A DNA stretch of 64,000 bases from SHVZ01 sp041906305 (GTDB lineage: Bacteria; Pseudomonadota; Alphaproteobacteria; SHVZ01): contig JAYRJL010000001.1 in NCBI GenBank assembly GCA_041906305.1, forward strand, positions 372,001-436,000, given 5' to 3'. Made by a program: the position numbers and the translations under genes. The number at the start of each line of letters is the position of its first letter. Positions within the stretch are counted from its first letter, which is position 1. Below are positions 27,329-34,997 of this stretch, piece after piece. The notes under the pieces were generated by a model that saw only the letters and a program-made list of their open reading frames with translations, was not told where the DNA came from and searched no databases.

Positions 27329-28287
27329 GACGGGCGGGAGGCTCCGGCGGTACGGCGGGCCTCGATCGCGTCCCAGATGTCGGCCTCGAGGCTGGTGCCG
27401 TCGAAGCGTCCGATCTGCTGAAGGCCGGTCGGCGAGGTCACGTTGATCTCGGTCAGGTAGTCGCCGATCACGTCGATGCCGACGAAGATGAGGCCGCGCG
27501 ACTTGAGCGCCGGGCCGATCTTCTCGCAGAGCTCGCGCTCGCGCCTGGTCAGCGTGGTCTTCACCGCGGCGGCACCCGCATGCAGGTTGGCGCGGGCTTC
27601 GCCCGAGACCGGGACGCGCAGCACCGCGCCCTTGGCCTCGCCGTCGACCAGGATGATGCGCTTGTCGCCCTGGCGCACCTCGGGCAGGTAGCGCTGCACG
27701 ATGATCGGCTCGCGATACATCTGCGTGAACATCTCGAGCAGCGAGGAGAGGTTCTCGTCGTCCGGCTTCAGGTGGAAGACGCCGGCGCCGCCGTTGCCGA
27801 ACAGCGGCTTCAGGATGATGTCCTTGTGCTCGGCGCGGAACGCCTCGACCTCGTCCTTGTCGGAGGTGATGATCGTCGGCGGCAGCACGCCCTCGAAATG
27901 GGTGATGAACAGCTTCTCCGGGGCGTTCCGGACATGCACCGGATCGTTCACCACCAGCGTCTTCGGGTGCACGTGCTCGAGCAGGTGCGTGGTGGTGATG
28001 TAGGCCATGTCGAAGGGCGGGTCCTGGCGCAGCAGGATCACGTCCATGGTCGCGAGGTCGATCACCTGCGGCTGGCCCAGCGAGAAGTGGTTGCCCTTTT
28101 CGCGCCGGACCTTGAGCTCGCGCGCCCGCGCGTAGACGCGGCCGTTCTTGAAGATCAGGTTCTTGGGCAGGTAGTGGAACAGGCCGTGGCCCCGCCGCTG
28201 CGCTTCGAGCGCGAGGACGAAGCTCGAATCCGCATCGATATCGATCGGCTCGATCGGATCCATCTGGATGGCGACGGCCAGGCTCAT
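27325..28287 (-). CDS. gshB: Glutathione synthetase
   Basis: 320 residues from ATG 28285-28287 (MSLAVAIQMDPIEPIDIDAD, the usual GshB beginning with a PIxxI motif); an upstream open extension is rejected. ATP-grasp features: KPLFGNGGAGVFHLK, QRYLPEVRQGDKRIILVDGE, and the metal/substrate end DYLTEINVTSPTGLQQI. Joins gamma-glutamylcysteine and glycine using ATP. Preceded by a plausible sigma-70 promoter and overlapping the kinase gene downstream. Fits with the glutathione-linked genes nearby (two GFA genes, YghU). Confidence 0.97.
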   Translation of the reverse strand: MSLAVAIQMDPIEPIDIDADSSFVLALEAQRRGHGLFHYLPKNLIFKNGRVYARARELKVRREKGNHFSLGQPQVIDLATMDVILLRQDPPFDMAYITTTHLLEHVHPKTLVVNDPVHVRNAPEKLFITHFEGVLPPTIITSDKDEVEAFRAEHKDIILKPLFGNGGAGVFHLKPDDENLSSLLEMFTQMYREPIIVQRYLPEVRQGDKRIILVDGEAKGAVLRVPVSGEARANLHAGAAAVKTTLTRRERELCEKIGPALKSRGLIFVGIDVIGDYLTEINVTSPTGLQQIGRFDGTSLEADIWDAIEARRTAGASRPS

Positions 28288-28392
28288 CGGGGTGCTCTTC
28301 TGTTGGGGGCTGTCAGGAATGGCCGCGTCCCAGCGGCCTGGCACCCCAAGGGCCCCCACCCCAGGGTTCGATGCGCCGCTGCTCGGCGCCGA

Positions 28393-28421
28393 CACTATAG
28401 CGCCGCCCGCCCAAATGGTTA
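28393..28421 (-). promoter_or_regulatory. Sigma-70 type promoter for gshB
   Basis: Minus strand: -35 TTAACC (complement of 28416-28421, 4/6), 17-bp spacer, -10 TATAGT (complement of 28393-28398, 5/6). The leader between it and gshB holds a GGCCGC-N6-GCGGCC hairpin near 28322-28341. Confidence 0.5.
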
Positions 28422-28447
28422 ACGGAGATGCGCCGGGGAGGACGGGG

Positions 28448-29275
28448 CTAGTTGAGACGGGTCCGGAGCCGCTTGATGTCGGCGGCGATCCGGCGGCGGA
28501 GCTCCTGGTCGTCGATTGCCTGCAGAAGCGCCTCCAGGCGGCGGATGGCGCCGCCGATGCGCCCGAGGCCGACCTCGATCTCGGCCGCCTCGCCCACCAG
28601 CGACGGATCGCCGGGTGCCAGCCACAGCATGCGCTCGACCACGTGCAGCGCCGCCTCGTTGCGGCCGGAGGCGAGCAGGCGCGTGCGCTGGTTGTTGACG
28701 AGGCGGAGCAGGATCGCGCGATCGGAGGCGGCGGCGATATGCGCCGGCGCGAGCTCCGCATCGGCGCCGGCCAGCCGACGGAGGATGATCCGGAGGCCCG
28801 CGGCGTCCGCGATCACGCGTCCCGCGAAGGGATCGAGGATCGCGCGCTCGCCGCCGCATTCGAGGCGCGTCAGGAAATGGTGCGGGAAGGCGAGGCCTTC
28901 CATGCGCCAGCCGGCGGTGCGCGCGGTCGCGATGTAGAGGATGCCGAGCGCCACCGGCAGGCCGCGGCGGCGGTCGACGACGTCGATCAGGTTGGCGTTG
29001 GCGAGGTCGTCATAGGTCTCGGCGTCGCCGGCATAGCCGTGGGCGCCGGCGATGGTGCGGACCAGCGCGTCCAGCCTCTCGACCGCGCTGCCGGCACCGG
29101 TCGCCTTCGCTTCCGCGGCGAGGGTGGCGAGGTGGCTTCGATACGGCGCGAGATCGGCGTCGGGATGGTCGCAGCGGCCGAGCCGGAGCGCCGCCTCGAA
29201 CAGGTCGGGCGATGTCCCCTGGCGCGCGAACCAGGCGCCCTCGGCGGTACGGCTAGGTTCCCTGGATCCGGACAT
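28448..29275 (-). CDS. SirB1 family (transglutaminase-like, TPR-ended) protein
   Basis: 275 residues. N-terminal transglut_core-like region with YDDLANANLIDVVDRRRGLPVALGILYIATARTAG-type segment and FPHHFLTRL, then LDPFAGRV, as in SirB1/YchA proteins, followed by a helical repeat C-terminus (LLRLVNNQRTRLL, ALHVVERMLWLAPGDPSL). No enzymatic activity is established for the family. Start ATG lies 23 bp inside the upstream BON gene, implying coupling. Confidence 0.88.
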   Translation of the reverse strand: MSGSREPSRTAEGAWFARQGTSPDLFEAALRLGRCDHPDADLAPYRSHLATLAAEAKATGAGSAVERLDALVRTIAGAHGYAGDAETYDDLANANLIDVVDRRRGLPVALGILYIATARTAGWRMEGLAFPHHFLTRLECGGERAILDPFAGRVIADAAGLRIILRRLAGADAELAPAHIAAASDRAILLRLVNNQRTRLLASGRNEAALHVVERMLWLAPGDPSLVGEAAEIEVGLGRIGGAIRRLEALLQAIDDQELRRRIAADIKRLRTRLN

Positions 29276-29843
29276 AGGAGACGACGCGCTTCACGTAGGC
29301 GAGGTTGCGCGCATGGTTGGTCACGCGGTCGAGCTCGGCCTGGTCGCGGGCGATGCCCATCAGGTAGACCGTGCCGTTGACCGTATCGATCGAGTAGTTG
29401 ATCGAGCGGACGTCCTTGTCGAAGGTGATCTGGCCGCGAAGCTGGGTGGTGATCCAGAAGTCGCGCGCCGAATCCACCATCGAGCCGCTGTTGACCACCT
29501 CGATCTCGTTGATGATCTCCTTCACGCCCTCGACCTGCCAGGCGAGCTTGATCGCCTCGACCCGCATCTCCGGATCCTGGACCTTGCCGGTGACCAGGGC
29601 GCGGCCCTCCGAGACGGAGGTCGAGAGCTTGCCGAACATCTCGTGGTTGGTGCGGAACCACAGTTCCTGGATCTGGAACGAGATCGCGGTGTCCTTGGCC
29701 GAGGTCACGAGACCGCGCTCCTGCGCCGCCGCGACGCCGGTGGTCGCGCCCGCGCCGACCGCCATGTCGACCGGCGAGCAGCCGTGGACGAGGGTCGCCG
29801 CCAGGGCGACCGTCAGTAGGGTGCGAAAGCCGAGGACCGCCAT
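29253..29843 (-). CDS. BON domain lipoprotein (DolP/OsmY-like)
   Basis: 196 residues from ATG 29841-29843. Short signal peptide with a lipobox-like end (AATLVHGC). Two BON repeats: about 50-115 (LSTSVSEGRALVTGKVQDPEMRV, EGVKEIINEIEV) and 120-195 (QLRGQITFDKDVRSINYSI, YLMGIARDQAELDRV). E. coli DolP (YraP) has the same architecture and also lies in the rsmI-lpoA-yraN region, supporting orthology in role: outer-membrane integrity. First gene upstream of sirB1-like. Confidence 0.88.
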   Translation of the reverse strand: MAVLGFRTLLTVALAATLVHGCSPVDMAVGAGATTGVAAAQERGLVTSAKDTAISFQIQELWFRTNHEMFGKLSTSVSEGRALVTGKVQDPEMRVEAIKLAWQVEGVKEIINEIEVVNSGSMVDSARDFWITTQLRGQITFDKDVRSINYSIDTVNGTVYLMGIARDQAELDRVTNHARNLAYVKRVVSYVRIQGT

Positions 29844-29948
29844 CGTGCCTTGTTCTCCGTCCGAGGATGATCGGTGCGAATCACGGCATTTTAGCGGCGA
29901 TGGGGGATTCGCGCGTAGAATCTCGTCAGGCCGATTCGGAGTCCATCG

Positions 29949-30347
29949 ATGACCACGCGTACCGCCACCTGCGCCTGCGGCCGGCTCCGCGCCGTCTGCG
30001 AGGGAGATCCCGTCCGCACCTCGGTCTGCCACTGCCACGACTGCCAGCGTCGCACCGGCAGCGCCTTCGGCTTCAACGCCCGCTTCGCCCGCTCGAACGT
30101 CCGCATCGAAGGCGAGTCCAAGGCGTGGTCGCGCATCGCCGACAGCGGCAACCGCCTGACCTTCCACTTCTGCCCCGACTGCGGCACCACGCTCTACTGG
30201 TTCCTCGGCGATCTCCCCGATCTGATCGCCATCGCCGCCGGCGGCTTCGCCGACCGCACGGTGCCGCCGCCCCGGATCTCGGTCTACGACGCGAGCCGCC
30301 GCCACGCCTGGATCGACATCAAGGTGCCGGTCGAAAGAGTGGGGTGA
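29949..30347 (+). CDS. GFA family protein (second copy)
   Basis: 132 residues with the Zn-Cys pattern TCACGRLRAVC, CHCHDCQRRTGSAF and FCPDCGTTLYWF. Divergent from the BON gene with a 105-bp intergenic region. Only loosely similar to the copy at 18387, so probably an independent paralogue. Substrate unknown. Confidence 0.9.
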   Translation: MTTRTATCACGRLRAVCEGDPVRTSVCHCHDCQRRTGSAFGFNARFARSNVRIEGESKAWSRIADSGNRLTFHFCPDCGTTLYWFLGDLPDLIAIAAGGFADRTVPPPRISVYDASRRHAWIDIKVPVERVG

Positions 30348-30442
30348 CACCGCGCGACGGCCGTCCCCGGATGTGATCCCGGTCATAGTCCGGGCGCGCG
30401 AAGCGCCTCAGCCTCTCCGCCTACGACCAGACGGAGGGCGCG

Positions 30443-31018
30443 ATGGCCCAGGGCAAGAACGCGCTGTTCATGAAGAACCCGTCGAACTTCCTGACCGCGC
30501 ACACGCTCATGGTCAATCCGGACGGCCACGGCCTCGGGCAGAAGATCCCGACCCCGGTCGCCGAGATCGACCTCAACCCGCTGAACGGGCCGAAGAACCC
30601 GGAGAGCGTCATGATGCGGAACTATCTCGCCCTCGACGACAAGGAAGGGACGAGCATCAGCGCCTACTACCTGCCGGCGATCGTCGACAATACCTCGACG
30701 ATGAAGATCGGCGTCGGCAAGCCCTACTTTTTCACCGCCGATTTGAGCGGCTGCCTGTTCGCGGCCTACGGCCCGAGCGACGAGGACCTCACGGTCGAGC
30801 ACGTCAACGTCCGCACCAACAACGCCGTCGTCCCGATCGCCGGCCGCGTCGCGGCGATCGCCGGCGGACACCACGCCTTCTGCAAGATCATCTCGCCGAT
30901 CCCGTATCCGGGCGTCACCACCTATGCGACCGGCGGCAACGTCATCGGCGTCTGCGCACCGGCCGGCGGCTGGACCTTCTACCACCGCCTCGACCGCAAT
31001 CCCGTCGGCACCTTGTAG
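30443..31018 (+). CDS. Candidate LSGC-type (BLF1/CNF1-like) glutamine deamidase
   Basis: 191 residues, no signal peptide or membrane segment; good GGAGG ribosome site; in-frame stop TAG shortly upstream fixes the start. I recognise no standard domain over the full length, but residues 96-110 read FFTADLSGCLFAAYG, with T98, C104 and then H120 in LTVEHVNV. BLF1 of Burkholderia uses Thr88-Cys94-His106 with the same Thr-to-Cys spacing and an LSGC motif, and CNF1 also has LSGC before its catalytic Cys, with His 15 residues on. A deamidase fold is therefore plausible, target unknown. No secretion genes or obvious immunity gene adjoin it. Confidence is high for a real gene, moderate for the activity. 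Confidence 0.55.
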   Translation: MAQGKNALFMKNPSNFLTAHTLMVNPDGHGLGQKIPTPVAEIDLNPLNGPKNPESVMMRNYLALDDKEGTSISAYYLPAIVDNTSTMKIGVGKPYFFTADLSGCLFAAYGPSDEDLTVEHVNVRTNNAVVPIAGRVAAIAGGHHAFCKIISPIPYPGVTTYATGGNVIGVCAPAGGWTFYHRLDRNPVGTL

Positions 31019-31021
31019 CGT

Positions 31022-31108
31022 TCAGGAGAACGCCGTCACCGGCCACGGCAGCATCGCGCCGTCGAGCGTGAGGTCGACGAGCTCGTTGTAGAAGCAGACG
31101 CGGCCTTC
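31022..31108 (-). pseudogene. C-terminal relic of a DUF427 gene
   Basis: Directly after the TAG of the DMT transporter and in the same frame, 28 codons read EGRVCFYNELVDLTLDG through PVTAFS and then TGA. This matches the usual C-terminus of DUF427 proteins (EGKVCFYNEKVDxxVDG...). No start and none of the N-terminal DUF427 domain is present, so it is a remnant left when the 5' part was replaced or deleted. Confidence 0.65.
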
Positions 31109-32068
31109 CTACGGCGTCACCGGCGCTTCCGGCTTCGGGCGTGCGACCATGGCAAGCATCAGGCCGATCAGGACGAGGATCACGCCGGCGATGAACCACA
31201 CGCCGAGTTCGTCGCCGAACATCGCGGCCGATGCGGCGACGCCGACGACCGGCTGAAGGTACTGCACGCTCGCCGCGGTTCCGGCCGGGACGGTGCGAAG
31301 CAGATGGATCCACAGGAAGAGGCCGATGACGGTCACTGCCACGCCGAGATAGGCCGCGACGGCGAGTCCTTCGGCGGCGAAATGGACCGGCGTCCGGGAC
31401 ATCTCCCAGCCGACCCACGGCACCACCGCGAGGAAGCCGAAGAGCGTGCTCCATGTCGCCACCACGACCATGCCGTAGGCCTCGGTCAGCTCGACGCTCC
31501 AGACGTAGTAGAACGCGACCGCGAGCGCCGAGAGCAGCATGAGGCCGGCGCCGCTCCAGGTGGTCTGGAGCGACGTGGCGTCGTTTCCGTTCCCGGTGGC
31601 GACGAGCGCGATGCCGGCGAAGGCGGCGATCAGGCCGAGGGTCTGGCGGCCGGTCACCGACTGCTTCAGCCGCAATGCCGCGAAGAGCACGACGAACAGC
31701 GGAATGGTCGCCGAGATGATCGTGCCGGCCGACGCCGAGGTGGCGCCGACGCCGAAGGTCTGGGCAACCTGCCCGACGCCGATGCCGAGCACACCGAGCG
31801 CGGCGACACGCGGGAGCGCGCGCATAGGCAGCCTTCGTCTCCCGAGGACGAGAAGCAGCAGCAAGGGCACGGCGATGCCGAACCTAAGCGCTGTCAGCGT
31901 CAGCGGCGGCAGCGTCTCCAGGCCGAGCTTGGTGACCGGAATGGAAAGTCCCCAGATGACCGCGAGCAGCAGCATGCTCCCGAGGCTTCGCGGGGACAGG
32001 GGACCGACATGACGGGCTCGCGGAGCGGACGACGGGAGACGGGTGGTCGCGGCGCTGTCGCTCGCCAT
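31109..32068 (-). CDS. DMT superfamily (EamA) transporter
   Basis: 319 residues, about ten membrane segments forming two EamA repeats (LLLAVIWGLSIPVTKLGLETLPPLTL in the first; ALAVAFYYVWSVELTEAYG in the second, ending SVQYLQPVVGVAASAAMFGDEL). Substrate unknown; such proteins export amino acids or metabolites. It sits between yraN and the BON/sirB1/gshB set, interrupting a conserved cluster, and its 3' end fuses to a DUF427 relic, so it may be an insertion. Confidence 0.92.
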   Translation of the reverse strand: MASDSAATTRLPSSAPRARHVGPLSPRSLGSMLLLAVIWGLSIPVTKLGLETLPPLTLTALRFGIAVPLLLLLVLGRRRLPMRALPRVAALGVLGIGVGQVAQTFGVGATSASAGTIISATIPLFVVLFAALRLKQSVTGRQTLGLIAAFAGIALVATGNGNDATSLQTTWSGAGLMLLSALAVAFYYVWSVELTEAYGMVVVATWSTLFGFLAVVPWVGWEMSRTPVHFAAEGLAVAAYLGVAVTVIGLFLWIHLLRTVPAGTAASVQYLQPVVGVAASAAMFGDELGVWFIAGVILVLIGLMLAMVARPKPEAPVTP

Positions 32069-32169
32069 GGAATTCCTGACGTCGCTAGGTGCTGCCGCAG
32101 GGCTGCGAGCCTACTTGCATCGCTCCCCCTCTTCAACGCGAGACCTGAATCGGCGAGCGCGCGAAGAGG

Positions 32170-32553
32170 CTAGGAGCCCAGATACGCCCCCTTCAAATGC
32201 TTCGGCCACGTCGCCGGCAGCACCAGCACTGCGTCGAACCGGATCGTGAGTTCAGCTAGGTCCGGGCGGCTCGCCAGCAGCCACTCGGTCGCGCGGCGGA
32301 TGCGGGCCTGCTGCTGCGGCAGGATCGCCTCGGCGGCTTGCGTGTAGCTGCCGCGCGTCTTGACCTCGATCACCGCGAGCACGGAGCCGCGCCGCATGAT
32401 CAGGTCGATCTCGCCGACGGGGGTCTTCAGGTTGCGCGCGACCGGGCGGTATCCCCGGACCATCAGCGACAGCAGCGCGATCAGCTCGGCGCGCCGGCCG
32501 CGGCCTCGACGCGCGCGGCCGTCCTCACTCCTGCTTGGCGAGGGCGAGCGCAC
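32170..32553 (-). CDS. yraN: YraN/UPF0102 family putative endonuclease
   Basis: 127 residues from GTG 32551-32553. UPF0102 core: RGRRAELIALLSLMVRGYRPVARNL, GEIDLIMRRGSVLAVIEVKTR (the restriction-endonuclease-like E-x-D...E-x-K signature) and QARIRRATEWLL. Overlaps the rsmI 3' end by 29 bp. Function in cells is unsettled. Confidence 0.92.
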   Translation of the reverse strand: MRSPSPSRSEDGRARRGRGRRAELIALLSLMVRGYRPVARNLKTPVGEIDLIMRRGSVLAVIEVKTRGSYTQAAEAILPQQQARIRRATEWLLASRPDLAELTIRFDAVLVLPATWPKHLKGAYLGS

Positions 32554-33448
32554 GCTGATAGGCCTCCTTGCGCCCGATGCCGAGCCGGGCCGCCGCCTCC
32601 GCCGCCGCGTCCTTGACGCTGAGGCCGCGGCCGAGCGCGTCGGACACCACGCGGTCGAGATCCTCGGCCGTCGGCTCGGTTTCCTCCGGCGGCGCGATCA
32701 CCACGACGACTTCGCCCTTCGGCGGGCCCGCTTCCCGGTAGGTCGAAGCGAGGCCCGAGAGACGGCCGCGCCTTACCTCCTCGAACAGCTTGGTCAGCTC
32801 GCGGGCCACCGCCGCCTCGCGGTCGCCGAGGATCTCGGCCGCGTCCGCCAGCGACTCCGCCAGCCGCTGCGGGGACTCGTACACGATCAGCGTGCCGGGG
32901 AACGCCGCCGCCTCCGCCAGCCATTTCCGTCTCGCCGCCGACTTCGGCGGCGGGAAGCCCAGGAACGCGAAGCGGTCGGTCGGCAGGCCCGCGACCGCCA
33001 GCGCCGCCAGGCTCGCCGAAGCGCCGGGGATCGGAAAGACGCGGTGGCCGGCGGCGATCGCCTCCCGCACCAGCTTGAAGCCGGGGTCGGAGACCAGCGG
33101 CGTTCCGGCGTCCGAGACCAGCGCGATCGCCTCGCCCTTCGCCAGCCTGGCCAGCAGCAACGGACGCTGACGTTCGGCGTTGTGGTCGTGGTAGGGCAGG
33201 AGGGAGGCGTGCACCCCGTGCATCGTCATCAGCTTGGCGGTGGTCCGCGTGTCCTCGCAGGCGACCGCGTCCGCCATCTTCAGGACATCGAGCGCGCGCA
33301 AGGTGATGTCGCGGGCGTTGCCGATCGGCGTCGACACCAGGTAGAGGCCGGCGTCGAGCCTGCTCGCGAGTTTACCGGGCGGCGGGGCTTCGCTACCCTC
33401 GCCCGCAGATGGAGGTGAAGATGCGGCATCGGCCCGGGTCGAGCTCAT
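32525..33448 (-). CDS. rsmI: 16S rRNA (cytidine1402-2'-O)-methyltransferase RsmI
   Basis: 307 residues from ATG 33446-33448. Tetrapyrrole-methylase fold motifs: GLYLVSTPIGNARDITLRAL, CEDTRTTAKL, ALVSDAGTPLVSDPG, VFPIPGASASLAALAVAG, and a C-terminal LSVKDAAAEAAARLGIGRKEAYQ. Uses SAM to methylate C1402 in the ribosomal P site. A Ser/Pro-rich N-terminal extension of about 30 residues precedes the core; there is no later in-frame ATG, GTG or TTG. With this start the first 28 bp overlap head-to-head with the LpoA-like gene. Confidence 0.94.
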   Translation of the reverse strand: MSSTRADAASSPPSAGEGSEAPPPGKLASRLDAGLYLVSTPIGNARDITLRALDVLKMADAVACEDTRTTAKLMTMHGVHASLLPYHDHNAERQRPLLLARLAKGEAIALVSDAGTPLVSDPGFKLVREAIAAGHRVFPIPGASASLAALAVAGLPTDRFAFLGFPPPKSAARRKWLAEAAAFPGTLIVYESPQRLAESLADAAEILGDREAAVARELTKLFEEVRRGRLSGLASTYREAGPPKGEVVVVIAPPEETEPTAEDLDRVVSDALGRGLSVKDAAAEAAARLGIGRKEAYQRALALAKQE

Positions 33449-34812
33449 GGACGGGACGGATGCTCCTGGTGGCGGCGGCGCTTGCGCTGATGCTCGCCGG
33501 CTGCGCCTCGGGTCCGAACCTACCCAACCCCTTCGGCGGCCCGCAAGCATCCGCCCCGCCGCCGGCGACGCTGCAGCAGGTCCAGCCGCTGCTGGCGCCG
33601 GCCCCGGCGCTGCCTCCGCCGGCTCCGGCCCCGGCGCCGCCGCCCGTGGTCCTGACCCCGCCGGCGGCCAGCGACCTGCCGGTGGTGGCGCTGCTGCTCC
33701 CCTTGAGCGGGCGCGACGCCCAGCTCGGCCAGCAGCTGCTTGAGGCGGCCGAGCTCGGCCTCTTCGATGCCGCCGACGAGCGCTTCACGCTGCTCCCGGT
33801 CGACACCGGCGGCACGCCGGCCGGTGCGGTCGAGGCGGCGGAGAAGGCGATCGGCCAGGGCGCCCGCCTCATCCTCGGTCCTCTGTTCGGTGCGGAAGCG
33901 GCCGCGGTCGGGCCGATCGCCAAGTCGGCCGGCATCAACGTCGTCACCTTCTCGAACGACCAGTCGGTCGCCGGCGACAACGTCTTCGTCTTCGGCTTCC
34001 TGCCGCGCCCGCAGGTCGAGCGCGCCGTCGCCTATGCTGCGGCCAAGGGCTCGAAGCGCTTCGCGCTGCTGGCGCCGCGCGGCGGCTTCGGCGACACTGT
34101 CGCCGACGAGCTCAGGAAGGCGGCGGGCAATGCCCGCGCCCAGGTCACGCGCACCGAGACCTACGACGCCGCCTCCGGCGATCTCGGGCCGGTGGTCCGC
34201 CGCTTCGCCGATTTCGAGCGGCGGTCGACCGCGCTGGCGAACGAGAGGAAGCAATACGAAGGCAAGTCCGACGAGGTCTCGCGTCAGGCGCTCCGCCGCC
34301 TCGAAGGTCAGCAGGGCTTCGGCGACATCGGCTTCGACACGCTTCTGCTGCCCGAAGGCGGCGACCGCCTGAAGGTGCTGTCGCCGATGCTCGCCGGATA
34401 CGACATCGAGCCCAAGAGCGTGCGGCTGCTCGGCACCGTGCTCTGGGACGACCCGGCGCTGGCGGTCGAGCCGAGCCTGCGCGGCGCCTGGTTCGTCGCG
34501 CCGCCGCCGGAAGGCCGCGCCGAGTTCGAGGCCGCCTACGAGAAGACCTATCAACGGAAGCCGCCGCGCCTGGCGACGCTCGCCTACGACATGGTGGCGC
34601 TCGCCGCTGTGCTGGCGAAGATCGACGACCGCGCCGACTTCAGCCGCGCGGCACTGACCCAGTCGACCGGCTTCGCCGGCGTCGACGGGCTCTTCCGCTT
34701 CCTCCCCGACGGGCGGAGCGAGCGCGGCTACGCGATCATCGAGATCGGCGACCGCCAGCGCCGCGTCATCGATCCGGCGCCCGAGAGCTTCGCCGGGCCG
34801 CTGACGAACTGA
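33421..34812 (+). CDS. LpoA/LppC-like penicillin-binding protein activator lipoprotein
   Basis: 463 residues from ATG 33421, which has GGAGGTGA five bases upstream; an earlier ATG at 33409 is less well placed. Lipobox LMLAGC. A Pro/Ala-rich linker at about 45-80 precedes a type-I periplasmic-binding-protein fold (LPVVALLLPLSGRDAQLGQQLLEAAEL, VSNDQSVAGDNVFVFGFLPRPQ-type segment). In E. coli LpoA activates PBP1A; alphaproteobacterial homologues are annotated as PBP activators or leucine-binding-like lipoproteins. Standard neighbour of rsmI and yraN. Confidence 0.88.
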   Translation: MRHRPGSSSWTGRMLLVAAALALMLAGCASGPNLPNPFGGPQASAPPPATLQQVQPLLAPAPALPPPAPAPAPPPVVLTPPAASDLPVVALLLPLSGRDAQLGQQLLEAAELGLFDAADERFTLLPVDTGGTPAGAVEAAEKAIGQGARLILGPLFGAEAAAVGPIAKSAGINVVTFSNDQSVAGDNVFVFGFLPRPQVERAVAYAAAKGSKRFALLAPRGGFGDTVADELRKAAGNARAQVTRTETYDAASGDLGPVVRRFADFERRSTALANERKQYEGKSDEVSRQALRRLEGQQGFGDIGFDTLLLPEGGDRLKVLSPMLAGYDIEPKSVRLLGTVLWDDPALAVEPSLRGAWFVAPPPEGRAEFEAAYEKTYQRKPPRLATLAYDMVALAAVLAKIDDRADFSRAALTQSTGFAGVDGLFRFLPDGRSERGYAIIEIGDRQRRVIDPAPESFAGPLTN

Positions 34813-34835
34813 AGGCATGCGAAGTCGTCCGTCGA

Positions 34836-34981
34836 AACCCTCTCCCGCGCAGCGGGGGAGGGCAGGGTGCGGGCGAGCGATGCGGAGCATCGCGAGGTCG
34901 TCGTCGATCGAGCGCGGCATACCATTCCTCGCTTCGCTCGCCCCCTCCCCAACCCTCCCCCGCCTCCGGCGGGAGAGGGGG
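34836..34981. repeat. REP-like palindrome pair (inverted units)
   Basis: Left unit begins AACCCTCTCCCGC and continues GCGGGGGAGGGCAGGGT with GAGCGA...GCGAGG; the right unit is its inverse (CCTCGCTTCGCTCG ... CCCTCCCCCGCC...GGCGGGAGAGGGGG). The same sequence family occurs at 43519-43660, 61445-61612 and 62653-62683. Fills the gap between the LpoA-like gene and the oxidoreductase gene. Confidence 0.85.
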
Positions 34982-34997
34982 CACGAGTAGGACCTTC

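Noticed and set aside
34836..34981. CRISPR-like repeat array
   Set aside because: Repeats are inverted palindromic pairs at scattered loci, not regularly spaced direct repeats with unique spacers, and no cas gene is present.
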